DNA from: Delphinapterus leucas
Taxonomy: Eukaryota > Chordata > Mammalia > Artiodactyla > Monodontidae
Direction of reading: 5' to 3'
Length of the DNA: 64,000 bases
Assembly (NCBI RefSeq): GCF_002288925.2
Contig: NW_022097996.1
Location: 8,006,451 to 8,070,450, forward strand
The translations under genes were made by a program, and so were the position numbers. Under the pieces are notes generated by a model, which did not search any database, was not told the DNA's origin, and was given only the letters and a program-made list of their open reading frames with translations. This document shows positions 1 through 12,239 of the stretch, in pieces. How positions within the stretch are numbered: the stretch's first letter is position 1; every line of letters starts with the position of its first letter.

Positions 1-2304
1 TGGGGCAGTATCTTAATGCTTCGGAGAACAGTTTAATATGAAATTTAGCTTGACATAATTTAAAAAAAGTATATATATTTATTTTAGAAATAAAGGGACA
101 TTGTAATAAAAACACCAGTTTACCAGTATATTTGAACCATTTTTTGCCCTTTGAAGCGTCAATAACATGCTTAAGTGTTCTTTGGAGGGGAATTTATTCT
201 TGACATAGTAAATATGTTCGATCCTCACTTATCTGTTTTGTTAGGCCATTTACTCAGCTCTCCCGCAGTTTCTGATTCTGTAAATTGGAAATGATAGTAC
301 CTATTATACCAACCTTAAAATTATTATAAGCATCAAAACAGGATATAGGCATATGCTGGTCAGTTGGACTAGGTCATTTCTCAGGTTTATTTCAACTGTG
401 AGATGCTTCAGTTTTTTGGAGTTGGATAACTTGTAAAAGTGCTTGTGTAAAACAGTGATAATAACGTCTGTTTGGAACACTCGGCACACAGGTTGGGAAC
501 TTGTAAAATGAGTTTTACACTCACAGAATAGTGTGTGAGACAATCTCTCTCAGAGGTCAGAAATTAGTATTAATTTGTCAGGCTTTAAATGCAAATCAGC
601 ATTCCTCTAATTCTTTGACAAGGATAAACTTGCAAGCCCGTATTTTTGCACTTGCATCATGCTATTTGTACAGTCAAGAAGAGATCACGAAAAATGCTGA
701 GTAGCACTGTTGGTACTGTTGACGCTGCGGGAGGTATAGTGATGATGTTGAGGTGTCATTGGTCTGGTAGGAGAGGGAAGCATAGTGAACAGGGTTTAAA
801 AAACCGTAAGTTGCTTTCAAAGTGAAATAATTATCTTCAAGTAGATAATCAGAATAAAAAAAATTTTTTTTAAACCTACTACAGAGGGATCTGAGGAACA
901 GATCTTGTAAATGCTTTCTATTTCCTTTTTTTTCCTCCTGTATTTTTGTAAAATAAATTTTCACTTACCTGTTTTAGAAAGGGCGTAGGGGGATCCTGAT
1001 AATTCTAAATTCCTTTGGAATTTTAGTTAAATATTCTCCTATCCAGAATGTGGATTGGGGGCGTTTGAGAAAGTGGAAAGATCCTTTGGTTGTCCTTTCT
1101 CCTTTGCTTCCCTGGATCTGGAGGAACGAGTTACTGAAGGGAGCTGTAGGACTTGTCAGGAGATCTCAGGTGAGAGCTGGAGTTGGAGCAGTGCTCAGGG
1201 CAGGGTCTCCACGACTTAAGGCAGTGTAACCTCTCAGTGGATTAATGAGCCACCAAGGGAAGGCAAGTGTGTTCTTTGCTACAGTCAGAGCCACTTTGTT
1301 CTTTGAATCAAAGGAAAGAACAGAATGTCTAATTATAATAATCTGCTAATAATTACAATATTTTGCATTCATTTTCTTTAAAAAATCTATTTGAGTAACT
1401 ACTAGGCTTCAGAAGATGTTGGAAAATAGTATTTAGGCAGCAGCTGGCAGCTACTAGTGTTGGAGTCTGTGCAGTGCTCAGCTCGTAACAGATTTCATTA
1501 GTTGGACATATACTTTGATTTCCTTATTGCCGCACAAGTACATTCTTTTGAGCAGCTGCTTTGGAAGGGAACGTACAATAAACATTTCTACACTTGTTTT
1601 AAATATGTGGGTTTTGTTGGAGTGTCACTTGCCATCTGGTAGAGAGAGGAGTGGCTTACTAGTAGAGAGGAGTGGCTTACTCGTAGAGAGGAAGTGTCTG
1701 GAATCTCTGCATGTTCTCCTAATGCAATTTCAGGTCCCCTCTTTGTCATTCACTGAGAGGAGATCATTGACAGCTGTAGTTATTTTGTTCCCTTAGATCC
1801 TTAAGAAGAATTACATGTAGGATAGAATTTATAGAAATGTTTTGAATTGTACCTGATCAGTAGTTGTTTTAATTTGAAACTGAATTTTTTTATAGTGTTT
1901 ATTGAAACTTAGTATATTCTAAACAAAAAATATATTGTAAACAAGTCAGACGAAAATACTGATCTGTAAAAAAAAAAAAATAAAAGAACTCCCCTCATCC
2001 CCAATCACCAACAGCAGAAAGGTGCCACATTCACCCTCCCCCCACCTTTTTTTTCCCCTGTGTCCCAGCAGCTAACAGAGTGGTATCTGAGCGGAATTCT
2101 TCGAGTAGTGACTTGTGGTCGTGTCATAACCACATTGATTGCTGTTGATAAGAGCGATCACACATTAGTTCTCTGGAGGCTGCAGGGGCATTAAGGGACT
2201 GGTGGAGGTGGGTTGAATAAAGGAAAATCCTGCTTCAACAGAGAAGTGGGCAGGAAGGGTCATTGTTCAGGAACTTACTCATATTTGGAATAACCACCGT
2301 CACA
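1..2304. other. non-coding stretch, no recognised element
   Basis: I see no supported gene or repeat family here apart from the short tandem duplication listed separately. Open frames are short and have no recognisable domain. Base composition is AT-rich with several A or T runs (for example near 1970), as expected of mammalian intergenic or intronic DNA. Diverged old repeats could be hidden. Confidence 0.5.
1639..1693. repeat. short tandem duplication, about 21-bp unit
   Basis: The unit GTAGAGAGGAGTGGCTTACT occurs twice in tandem, the first copy with an extra GA. A partial third copy (GTAGAGAGGA) follows. This looks like a small local slippage or duplication event. Confidence 0.8.
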
Positions 2305-2525
2305 ATGACTGACTTATGTTGAGGGTCTCCCGCGGGCAAGGCATTAAGCGCTTACATACATCTTACTGAGTCCTCGCGGCAACCCTGTGAGGTGAGTACT
2401 CTTGTCCCCATTCATTTTACAGACATGCAAATGGAAGCACAGAGACATGAGTGGCCCAGCGTCAGACAGATTAGTGGCAGGTTTGAATTTAGCTAGTCTG
2501 GCTCCAGAATCACGCTCTCACAATG
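2305..2525 (-). mobile_element. MIR SINE, reverse orientation
   Basis: The order of motifs matches the reverse complement of the ancient mammalian MIR SINE: a lowest-count segment (aagcgcttacatacat), 'gcaaccctgtgaggtgagtact', 'cattttacagacatgcaaatgg', then 'gtggcaggtttgaattt' and 'tctggctccagaatc'. Divergence is high, as expected for this family. Confidence 0.8.
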
Positions 2526-3725
2526 TTGTGCCGTCTTTTGGAAGCACCTCCGTTCTCTGGAAGCTGTTATATTTTAAAATCATACCTTTTGGTCCCCAAA
2601 TGAGGCAAATGGAAATTATAGATATGTTAATGACTTACATAGCAGATGAGAAAGTTGGTATAATTAATTAAATCTATGACTTGAAACAATCCCACTCTTG
2701 CGAAGACTTGCAGGAATCCTCCTTCTGGTTTCGCTTGTTAAAGTAAATGTTTTCTCCCATGAGTCTTCTGTAGTGTTTTATTCTTGGTGTTTTTCTTTGG
2801 GGCCTGCATGCTTTCTGGCTTTTGCTCTTGCCGAGTAGGCAAACATATCTGGAGACAGCCATGAAGTAAAGGAAAAGAAAAGCTTTGCAGTTTAGAATTG
2901 ATTTATGGGGAAGCTTCTTCTGTGGTTAAAAAAAAGGAAAAAAACCCCCCAAAACCCTACCCTCCTTTCTATATTAATCATCCCGTTACAGTAAACGAAA
3001 CTCATTTTATTTGGGGGGCAGGCACGAATGTGTCAAAGCACTCAGAACAGGGAGGTCGGTGCCACTGTGATAATCATGTGATTGCCATGAGAAGTTATTG
3101 TTGAGAAAATGTACTTGTGTGGATGCAAAATGTGGAGGGAGACCCCCCTGATGATGGTAACCTGACCTAAAGTATGTGCCTTACTGAAGGAATGGTATTT
3201 TGAAGGATGCAGCTCCTTAACCTCTGGTAATTAGTAGTGAAACAGGCAATATTTCCTGGGCTGATTTTTCTTTTTTTCTCTCAGCCATTTTTTGAATTAG
3301 CTTGGTTTCTGTATGTGTGTGTGCACATCTGTGTATGTATATACATGTCCTTAATTCTAGTACCAGCAGAATTCTTAATGGCATTTTTTTTTTCTGAGGT
3401 GCCCGGTGTTCAGTTGATTGCTTTGGTGGCCCGTACTCCAGCAAATCCTTTCTTCTTTATGCAGTCTGTCCCTTCACCTGACAAAGCGTGTTACGTTTAT
3501 GACAAAATAGACTTCAGGAACTCAAGAACAATGTATGTAAAGAGGACAAAATATTTTCTTTTTCTTTTGTTTTTTTCTTTTGTAATTTCTAAACCAGTTA
3601 GAGTCAAGAATTCAAGGTTGCTCATCTAAATCCTTAAGTTGGAGTAGCCATTGTGAAGGGTGATAGAATAGAATATCATTTAAATTATTCAAACCTAGGA
3701 ATATTTTCTAACATTGCAAAGACTT
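2526..3725. other. non-coding stretch, no recognised element
   Basis: I recognise no gene or repeat family. There are A-rich and C-rich short runs near 2930-2960. The 130-codon open frame on the plus strand (3237-3629) has low-complexity F/L/S-rich stretches and no domain I can identify, and I treat it as chance. Confidence 0.45.
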
Positions 3726-3742
3726 AAAAAAACAAACAAGAG

Positions 3743-3966
3743 GGCTTCCCTGGTGGCGCAGTGGTTGAGAGTCCGCCTGCCGACGCAGGGGACACGGGTT
3801 CGTGTCCTGGTCCGGGAAGATCCCACATGCCGCGGAGCGGCTAGGCCCGTGAGCCATGGCCGCTGAGCCTGCGCGTCCGGAGCCTGTGCTCTGCAACGGG
3901 AGAGGCCGCAACAGTGAGAGGCCCGCGTACCGCAAAAAACAAACAAACAAACAAACAAAACAAAAC
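3743..3966 (+). mobile_element. CHR-2-type cetacean SINE
   Basis: A tRNA-derived head (ggcttccctggtggcgcagtgg, containing a pol III A-box-like stretch) is followed by a B-box-like 'gggttcgtgtcc', then the CHR-2 body 'gagccatggccgctgagcctg' and an A-rich (CAAA)n tail. It is flanked by a target-site duplication, AACAAACAAGAG, before (ending 3742) and after (ending 3979). The target was itself A-rich, so the tail boundary is approximate. No protein is encoded. Confidence 0.93.
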
Positions 3967-4094
3967 AAACAAACAAGAGTTGAATGTCCTGTGTGTTCAG
4001 ATGCTATTGTTTTTCCCCTCTGAGATTTTGCTTTAGCGCTTGAGATGATGATCAGAATGTTGACTGGCAACAATTATTTTTAGCAGTGTTAGAT

Positions 4095-4645
4095 ATGTTG
4101 ACATAAAATTTACCTATTTGAAGTGTTTAATTCTGTGTTTTTAGTGTATTCACAGAGTTGTACAACCATCACCACAATCTAATTTTAGAACATTTTCATC
4201 CCTCTGAAAAGAAACCCTAACGCGTTGTAGCCACTCCACCTTCTCCCTTTCCTGCAACCCCTGGGAACCACTGACCTACTGTCTCTACAGAGTAGTTGCC
4301 TATTCTGGACATTTCATATAAATGGAATCATACAATATGTAGTTTTTTCTGAATGGCTTCTTTGACTTTTACATAGTTTCAAGGTTCATTCCTGCGGTAG
4401 CCTGTATCAGTACTTCATTCCTTCTTATGGCTGAATAATATCCAGCTGTATGCATATACTACATTTTGTTTATCCATTTATTCGTTGATGGACATTTGGG
4501 TTGTTTCTCCTATGTGACTGTTTAACAAATAGTGCGGTTAAAATTTGTGTGCAGGTTTTTTGTGTGGGCTGTTTTTATTTCTGTTGGACATATACCTAGG
4601 AGTGGACTTGCTGGGTCCTGTGATAATTCTGTGTTTAACATTTTG
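4095..4645 (-). mobile_element. ancient L1 (L1M) 3' fragment, antisense
   Basis: Phrases typical of reverse-oriented mammalian L1 3' ends appear in order: 'acaaccatcaccacaatct', 'tggaatcatacaatatg', 'ttatggctgaataatat', 'gttgatggacatttgggttg', 'tacctaggagtgga.ttgctgggtc'. It is truncated and diverged, with no intact reading frame. Confidence 0.88.
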
Positions 4646-4904
4646 TGGTATTGCGTAGGGTAGCAAGTTAGCACTGTATTTTTTGTTCAGTACAAGATAC
4701 TATCTAATAATCAGGAGCTTAAGTCACCCTTGTTTAAGGCTACCCTAGGGCACTAGTTACTAACCCAGACCTAACATCAGATCCAACTAGAAGCTGCAGA
4801 CTTCATTTTTGTGTCTGTACAGGAGAAATTTTATTACACACATCTGTGAGATCACACAGACTTTATTTTCTTGCTTCCCCTGTGTCTCTGTATTGAAAAA
4901 GTAC
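4646..4904. other. spacer between two L1 fragments
   Basis: No family is recognised. It separates two antisense L1 fragments that cover overlapping parts of the L1 3' region, so the two flanking fragments are separate insertions rather than one split copy. Confidence 0.5.
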
Positions 4905-5765
4905 AGTGGTAAAACACTTAACATAAAATATGCCATTTAAGATTTTTATCATTGTGGCGAAATACGCATAGAACTTACCGTTTTAACCATTTTTTAAGTG
5001 TAGTTCAGTGACACTAAGTACGTTCACAGCGTTGTGTAATAATCATCACCGTCCATCTCCAGAACTTTTTCGTCTTCCCAAACAGAAGCACTGTGCCCAT
5101 TCAACAGTTCCCCATTGCTTCCTTCCCAAGCCCCTGTTCTACTTTCTGTCATTGTTTGCCTGTTCTAGATACCTGATATAAGTGGGATCATACATTTGTC
5201 CCTTTGTGCCTGGCTTATTTCACTTAGCATGTTTTTGAGGTTCATCTGTCTTGTAGCATGTATCAAAATTTCCTTCCTTTTTAAAACTGGAAAATACTCC
5301 ATTGTACGGATATATACCACATTTTGTTTACCTGTTCATCCGTTGATGGACATTTGGATTGCTTCCACTGTTTGGCTTTTGCAAATGCTGCTGCTGTGAA
5401 CTCTGGTGGACAGATAACCGTCTGAGTCCCTTCTCTCACTTTTGGGTGTAGGTGTGGAATTGCAGGATCATACGGTAATTCTGTGTTCAACGTTTTGAGT
5501 AACCGCCAGCTGTTTTCCTCAGCAGCTGATGAACAAGCGTTCCAGTTTCTCCACATCTTTGCCAACACTTGATACTTTCCTTGTTTTTTTCATTAAATTC
5601 ATCCTGGTGGGTGTGAAGCTATCTCACTGTGGTTTTGATTTACATTTCCCTAATGACTGATGATGTCGGGCTTGCCTGTTGTCCATTTGTATATCTTCTT
5701 TGGGGAAATGTCTGTTGGAAGTCCTTTGCCTATTGAATTGGCTTGCTTGTCTCCCTGGCAATCAC
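4905..5765 (-). mobile_element. ancient L1 (L1M) 3' fragment, antisense, second copy
   Basis: It repeats the same region as the fragment just upstream ('agttcagtg.cactaagta', 'aaatactccattgta', 'gttgatggacatttggattg') and extends further ('ttccagtttctccacatctttgccaacacttg', 'ggtgtgaagctatctcactgtggttttgatt', 'tatcttctttggggaaatg'). This is the antisense of the L1 ORF2 end and 3' region. Confidence 0.9.
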
Positions 5766-5879
5766 TACAGTTTCCGTTACTCTATTTTCAGTAGTGTTGT
5801 TGACTGAATAGTAGTGTTAATGTTTTTTTCCTATCAAATATTAGATTAAATAAATAGTAAGTACTACATATAAGATTTT

Positions 5880-6236
5880 TAAAAAATTTTATCTATTTTA
5901 TTTATTTATTTTCGGCTGCGTTGGGTCTTTGTTGCTGCACGCGGTCTTTCTCTAGCTGTGGCGAGCAGGGGCTACTCTTCTTTGCGGTGTGCGGGCTTCT
6001 CATTGCGGTGGCTTCTCCTATTGCAGAGCACGGGCTCTACACACGTGGGCTTCAGTATTTGTGGCACGCGGGCTCAGTAGCTGTGGCTTGCGGGCTCTAG
6101 AGCACAGGCTCAGTAGTTGTGGCGCATGGGCTTATTTGCTCTGCGGCATGTGGGATCTTCCTGGACCAGGGCTCGAACCCATGTCCCTTGCGTTGGCAGG
6201 CGGATTCTTAACCACTGCACCACCAGGGAAGCCCAA
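5880..6236 (-). mobile_element. CHR-1 (CHRS) SINE, reverse orientation
   Basis: A T-rich start (reverse of the A-rich tail) is followed by 'ttcggctgcgttgggtctttg', several 'cagtagctgtggc'-type units and the reversed tRNA head 'aaccactgcaccaccagggaagccc'. A 13-bp target duplication, CATATAAGATTTT / CGTATAAGATTTT (one mismatch), flanks it. It is a non-coding retroposon. Confidence 0.93.
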
Positions 6237-6249
6237 CGTATAAGATTTT

Positions 6250-7080
6250 AATAAGGTTTGGTGCTGTGTGATCTTTATAGCTTAAGGCCATATTTTTGTG
6301 TTTTTTTTCCCCTCTGCGTAAATGCACCTCTGAAATAGCCCAAGGCAGTGGTAAATATGATTTGATTTATTGTTTTATAGTTATGCATCTACTGGCAAAA
6401 CTGAAATACAGCTAGAATGTTTTTTTATCTAGTTGGTAGGTAGTATGCATTTATAATCAGCTTGCAAATATGGCATCACTTGGCAAAACATTAGACAGTG
6501 ACCACTGCATGTGGCTTTTGAAGACCTTACTGCCCTCTTATGTAACATGAGACAGTATAACACAGCGTGTATTCAGAAGAAGACAAATTCTAGCATTATA
6601 CACGAACTAAAAATGACCATTTGGACAAAAATTTGAGGCCCTTGGATGCAAGAATATATAATGTTTTTCTGCTCTTCTTTGTCTACTTTTGTCCCTGATC
6701 AGTCATTTTAATACTGGATTGGAATTCATTGTTAATTTTTTAGGAGTGTTACTTAGGAGTTAACTCGCTGCCTTTATTCTGAAGACTGAATTGGGGAATA
6801 AAAATAGAAAACAGTTGGTAATAGGTTATGGTTTGTACGAAGTGAACCTGAAGCTTGCTGTGACCTTAGACGGCATGCCGTCTTCCCAGCTGTACCTCAT
6901 TGCCCCTCACTTTGCTTGTCCAGGCTTCAACTTGAAATGTAATTTGGTTCAAATTCTCCACAAAAGCATAGGAGTTAGTGGGTCTGCACTTCTCTGCTTA
7001 GGATAGTAATTACCAAGGGAAAGGTTGGATTACTTACTATACATGTTGCTTCGGGGGATTTTTTTTGGACTGAAGGTATG
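6250..7080. other. non-coding stretch, no recognised element
   Basis: I see no gene or known repeat. Open frames in this part are below 75 codons and show no domain. Confidence 0.45.
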
Positions 7081-7084
7081 TCCT

Positions 7085-7245
7085 AACCCTTTTGGCACCT
7101 CTAGTTCTTTCGTGACACATTATCTCCTTTGAACACCCCGTTGGGGAGGTAAACAAAACTTTAATGACATTAAAATGTTTCATAAGTAAGTGATGGTGGT
7201 GATCTAGGAGCCACGTCACAGAGGTCCAAGGCTGATGCTGCTTCT
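7085..7245 (-). mobile_element. possible MIR remnant, reverse orientation
   Basis: Weak match to reversed MIR: 'acacattatctcctttgaacaccc.gttggggaggta' resembles the 'cattatctcatttaatcctcacaa...gaggtag' block, followed by a block resembling 'taagtgacttg...caaggtcac'. Divergence is high and boundaries are approximate. Confidence 0.45.
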
Positions 7246-8062
7246 AATATTTCAAATCTGACAAATGGATTTTAAGAAATAGTTGATTATGTGATTAGAG
7301 AAGAGCAGTGTAGTTAGAAACTAGTGGATAGAAAAAAAGGAGGGATCCTAAGAATGAAAGACGACCCTGACTTTTATGGCATATATTTGTGTATTTATTT
7401 ACTATACTTGGGCCGTATATTCCTTATGTTTTGACGCTTGGTTTATTTGAAAGGAACAAAGCCGTTATAGCTGTTGAAACAGTGACTTAAAACAAGACTC
7501 TCTTGAATTTTCATTTCACTTTATTAGTTTTACTTTTCCTCTCAAACCTTTCATTTTCCCCACAGGAATCCATAGGGGAGAAGACTTAGAATAACATAAA
7601 TGTAGGAGCAGTAAAAACCAAGGGGAAAAGGCTAACGACAGCTCTGAGTAGGTGCTGGGAAAAGAGGCTGAACACCAGGGGTGGAGAAAAGGGAGAAGTC
7701 TAGCAAGTGCCTAGAGTAATTGCCCTCATTCTGGCACGGCTGCTATGACACACAATTGCAGAGTTTGATACTGTAAAGGATCAGAGAACTGTTGGCTCTG
7801 CTTGAGGCACTTTCAAACCTCACTCGTGCACCTGAATTGAAGTAGAAGCCTGCGGGAAGGTTGGCTTTATGGCTGTGAATAGGCCAACTCAGTAGGGGAG
7901 CAAGTAGGAAGTAGTGCTGGCTTGGTCATGCTTATTCTTCCCATTTTAGAGGGGAGATGGTAAGGGGGGACCTAAGATGAGAGACACTCCTCCAGACACT
8001 TACCTTCACGTTACCATTCAGAAGCATGTGTCTGTAACCTACCAGAGCAGTGAGGCTGAGGA
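7246..8062. other. non-coding stretch, no recognised element
   Basis: Nothing supported. There is a purine-rich stretch around 7580-7700 and no open frame of note. Confidence 0.45.
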
Positions 8063-8072
8063 AGGGTTGTCT

Positions 8073-8200
8073 CCCCCCGCGCCCCCCCGCTCCTGGTGCC
8101 ACGCAGCATGTGGGATCTGAGTTCCCAGACCAGGGATCAAAACCACCACCCCTGCAGTGGAAGTGCAGAGTCTTAACCACTGGACCGCCAGGGAAGTCCC
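8073..8200 (-). mobile_element. short tRNA-derived SINE (CHR family), reverse orientation
   Basis: The reversed tRNA-like head 'cttaaccactggaccgccagggaagtccc' and 'agaccagggatcaaaacc' mark a short tRNA-Glu-derived SINE. The tail side is C-rich ('ccccccgcgcccccccgc') instead of T-rich. A perfect 10-bp direct repeat AGGGTTGTCT lies immediately on both sides (8063-8072 and 8201-8210) and fixes both ends. It is much shorter than the CHR-1 copies in this window. Confidence 0.88.
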
Positions 8201-8317
8201 AGGGTTGTCTTTTTTATGTTTGTTTGTCCTTTTGTTTTGCATGCATTTTTCAGAGAGAGCTGGGCCAGGGACAGCAGAGAAGATTTAGAACAAAGTAAAA
8301 TTTAAACCCTTCATTTA

Positions 8318-8465
8318 ACTCTGTGACTGTGGGTACCTTGGACATCAGTGAACTCTCTCTGCCTCAGTTCCTCAACTGTGAAATGAGGTAACGTAGGTAA
8401 AATAAGTGAGTTAATGTATCTAAAGTGCTGAGGCAGTGCCTAGCACAAAATAAGTACTACAGAAG
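8318..8465 (+). mobile_element. MIR SINE, forward orientation
   Basis: Motifs follow forward MIR order: 'ctgtgactgtgggtaccttgg', 'ctctctctgcctcagtt', 'tcaactgtgaaatgaggtaa', 'gagttaatgtatctaaagtgctgaggcagtgcctagcacaaaataagtact'. The tRNA head is missing. Confidence 0.82.
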
Positions 8466-10469
8466 TGGTGGTGACGTCAGAAACTAAAAAAAAATGAGTA
8501 ACAGACCATGTAAACAACAAAATGATATGTATTCTATCCCACCTGAATAAGTACCACTACCAAATTCAGTATTCATGTATTTTGTTACTCACTATGCGTT
8601 TTTAGAGTTTCGCCCTCAGATTTTATTATGGAACTTAATTTTATCATGGATGTCTATCTCCAGTAGATGCAGGACATCGTTAGTTGTGTGACCAAGTTAA
8701 GACATGGTACATGCAGATTTGGGTGGATTTTTTGAGCTCTTTATACTAGGTGAGAACTCAGAAAATGACAGTGGAAACATAAAAAAGACAAAGTCTCTGA
8801 TGTGCCAGTCACATTTTTCCTGCAACAGTAAGTTATTAGAATTAAGTGCATATGGAAATAGGCTTAGTAATACATTATCTTGGGTAATAAATGCTGTGCA
8901 GTGCTCATACTTTATATGCAACTGTATTTTTTAAAGCACTGTATTTTAAAAAAAAACTGTATTTTTAAAAAAGTTTGAAAGAATGGTAATTATTAGGACT
9001 GACCCTCACAGAGTATGACTTAATGTGTTCTAACAATTTCTAAGTTATTTGTTGATTTTTTGATCATTTTACATGTCCTTGGTTTTATTAGAAAATAATT
9101 TTAGGTTATGATCACTTGGCTTTGGTATGATATTGTATTAGTAAAGAGTTCTACTGTCCTTGTTTTCATGTAAGGGGAAACAAATTGGGTAAAATAAACC
9201 ACTTCTCTTTAAAGAAGAGCTGTTTCCTTTTTCCTAAAGTGACAGTTTTGGAGGCCCATGGTCCAAACAGATTAGCTGGACTGAGAATCACTGATGAATG
9301 CATAAAAACGTCTCTGAGGTCTTACATGCTTGTCCTACGGAGTTCTGCTAGGACTTGGCCATTGGATGTGACATCTAAGTAAATGGATAGTGGTTTCTGG
9401 TTCACTACAGAGTTCTTTTTCTGGATCCCAAGTGTCAGCCAGACAGACCACCTTAAAACTTTGAAGTTCAGTGTCTCACTGGGTTAATCAGTAGGCCTTT
9501 TGTAATGTCTTAAAAATTTTGGAAAGTCTGAAGTCACACTTTTATATAAGCCAAAAGCAAACAAATAAAATGAGTTTCTTATATTGTAGTTTGTGGAGAA
9601 GAAAGTATGTTCTGTAAATTTTCACTGTCACAGTGTCAGTATAAAACCATTTTCAGATTCTAATTTAGCTGCCTTTAAGTGAAATTTGAAGTGAAACTAT
9701 GTACTACCTGATTATAGTAAAAAAAATTAGGATTTTTTTCCCCTTCCACAATTGGTCAGGAGCATTCTACTTTAAGTCGTGACCTTGGTGAATCTTTATT
9801 CACCATTTAGAATGTTAAGGCCATAAAGCTTCAGAGAGTTCAGGATATCTTATGGACTAGGAGAAGGAGACATTTTTTCTGGGTTTACTATGTGGTGGGC
9901 ATATATATTCCTATTTAATTTAATACAGTCCGCTTGCATTACCTGCTTTTCCCTCCTTCCCTCAACTTTTTGTACCCTTAACTCTTAGATTCATTTCTCT
10001 GTTCATTCTTTTAAAACACTCTAGAGGCTTCCTTTTTTAGTTTTCTTTTACAATTAGGAAGGTTCCTGACTTGGAAAATAAAAAAAAGGACCTTTTTTTT
10101 TACTTTGGGCATATCGCTTAATTTTTCTGAGTCACTATTTTTATATATAAAAAATGAAGGAGTTGGATTACTTTTCAGATATGACATTCTGTGGAGTAGG
10201 ATAAGATGAGATTGATCCTTCCGTAGTTTGCTTTCTTTTTCCTTTTCATTTATTCAGCTTCATGTATTTGCCAAGACCTGGATAACTAAGTACAATTCCT
10301 TTTTACAGAGGCCCTTTATTCTTTAGTTTCCTTCTTTGTTAGTTTAAGCCAACCAGAATTTTGAGTCACAGGTACTTGATGATATAGTTTAATAAATATT
10401 TTACCATTATATAAATATATTAAATATTAAACTCCTGAAAGATCTGTGATAGTTTCTAAAAGTGATTGA
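8466..10469. other. non-coding stretch, no recognised element
   Basis: About 2 kb without a gene or repeat I can name. It is AT-rich, with short homopolymer runs (for example around 8940-8975 and 10080-10100). Confidence 0.45.
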
Positions 10470-11010
10470 CTAATCAGTAAGGTTTATTAAGGGCTTAAAA
10501 TGCTCCCAACATTGTAAAGAACTGTGGGGGCCCCTGATTGTGTTTACATTATAATTGGAAGAATAAAAACATCTGAAAGAACAGTCAGGTGCTCAGTCTT
10601 GCCCTCTTGAGTAAGTGCAGTCTCAGTCTAGAGGGAGTTGTGTGCTGTGCATTATGGGAGTTGTTGGCAGTTACTGGCAGAAGAATCATGGGGTCCATCC
10701 TAACCGTGGGACTGGGTATTTTGGTTGCACTTTTCAAGATTTACAAATTTCAGATGGGCAAAAGGGTTAATGCCATCCTAGGTTTGTAGGGGCATCCTGA
10801 ACAAAGGCACTAGGTAGGAATTAGGCTGAGGTGGGTTTAGGGGAAGGTTATGGATAGCTTGGAATGTGGACACTACGAGTGAGTAGACTCCTTTTGGAGT
10901 GGAAGCTGTGTCAAGGTAGGTGGTGGTGGAGAGTTAACTTTAAATCCCAGCCACAGGAGTTTAGATCGGAGGTGGGTAGATCTTTGAAAGTCTTTGTTTT
11001 TAAAAATGAA
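10470..11010 (-). mobile_element. probable L2 LINE remnant, antisense
   Basis: Scattered phrases resemble reversed L2 3' sequence, such as 'tttacattataattggaagaataaaaac' and 'ctgaacaaaggcactaggtaggaatta'. It is strongly decayed, so the family is tentative and the limits are guesses. Confidence 0.4.
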
Positions 11011-11245
11011 CATAAAGAAGGGACCTTCTTTCTTCTAGCCTGTAGCTGTTGTTGCATGTTGATTTGATGCTTAGAGCTGCTGTAGTCATCTTATAACCCT
11101 GCGAGGGTTGTGAATTCTACCCCTCAAAGATATCTTGATTTCTTGAATTTAACTTCTCCTAGGTACTCTGCCTAGATCAGGTCCTACTGGCAGTTTTGAT
11201 TTGATTTTGTGTTTTAATGAGTTTTCTTACCTTCGCTATATTCTA

Positions 11246-11650
11246 GTATTTTAGAATCTTATAGTTGAAAGGGTCCTTGGAGGTATTCATACCCTTAGTT
11301 TTTCGAGTAATTGTTATGTTTCTGCTGGAGCGCATGGACCTTTTTAAGACAACTCTTCCATTGGTAGATTTCATTCCTTAGGTTAAAATCTGCCTTTCCC
11401 AGCTTTATCTGGGTAAGGTCTAATCCTTTTTTAATATTCCAGCCCTTCAGGTATTTGAGGACAGTCATGATGCCCTCTTCTAAACGTTCTTTTCTCAGTC
11501 TAAATATTTTACTTTCTCTTACTTTATATTTCAAGATTCCGCACCATTATTCTTGCCCATCTTTCATGTATTCTGTGTCTTAGTGAAGACCCAGAATTGA
11601 AAATAATATCCTTTTAAAACAATTATGATGTTTTTATAGCAGTAAGCAGC
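11246..11650. mobile_element. L3/CR1-type LINE remnant
   Basis: The phrases 'cccttcaggtatttgaggacagtcatgatgccctcttct' and 'cttttctcagtctaaatattt' match the conserved 3' part of the ancient CR1/L3 LINE group. A segment 'agttgaaagggtccttggaggta' precedes it. I did not assign a strand. Confidence 0.6.
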
Positions 11651-12075
11651 AGGAAACCCCTTCTTATTTGGCTTAAACAATAAGGAATTTACTGTTTTCA
11701 GTTGGGAGATGTACCTTTTCTTCATATCTGAACATTCCTGAAATTGAGACATTTTGAATATTTAGGTGAATAGCATGTCAGGGTAGTTGACAGCACCCCC
11801 CTTCCTTGATGACTTATAAAATAGTGATGCATTCTACCATTGCTGTATCTTATATTTGATGAAACATGTTATTATCTCAAATAGCAGGAGGTCTCATGGA
11901 AGAGTAGATTCACAATTGGTTATTTTTTTCACCTTGATTATATCAAGGACCCAGTGTGGCAGATAGACTTGGCTTACCCTCTCAGAGTTACAAGATGGCT
12001 GCAGAAGTTCTAAACATCAAACCTCTAATCAACAACATTTAGAGGCTAGAGGAGAGAAGGTCCCTTCTTTGTGTT

Positions 12076-12079
<4 letters not shown>
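11651..12079. other. non-coding stretch, no recognised element
   Basis: No gene or named repeat is seen. It ends at a TG microsatellite. Confidence 0.45.

Positions 12080-12122
<43 letters not shown>
12080..12122. repeat. (TG)n microsatellite
   Basis: About 21 uninterrupted TG dinucleotides. The purity suggests length polymorphism between individuals. Confidence 0.97.
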
Positions 12123-12123
<1 letters not shown>

Positions 12124-12239
12124 CATTTTAAGAATAAGCAGAATTTCCCGAAGTACCCTTCCTAGGTCAGAATTGTCACATGCCCATTCCTAAACCAATC
12201 AATGACAAGAGTTAGAAGTTACCATTATTAGCTCAGTGG

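Noticed and set aside
3237..3629. 130-codon plus-strand open frame
   Set aside because: The predicted protein is low-complexity and F/L/S-rich with no family resemblance, and there is no promoter, start context or splice evidence.
3743..3966. tRNA gene, suggested by A-box and B-box-like motifs
   Set aside because: The motifs belong to the tRNA-derived head of a SINE. The cloverleaf is not complete and the same head recurs in every CHR element here.
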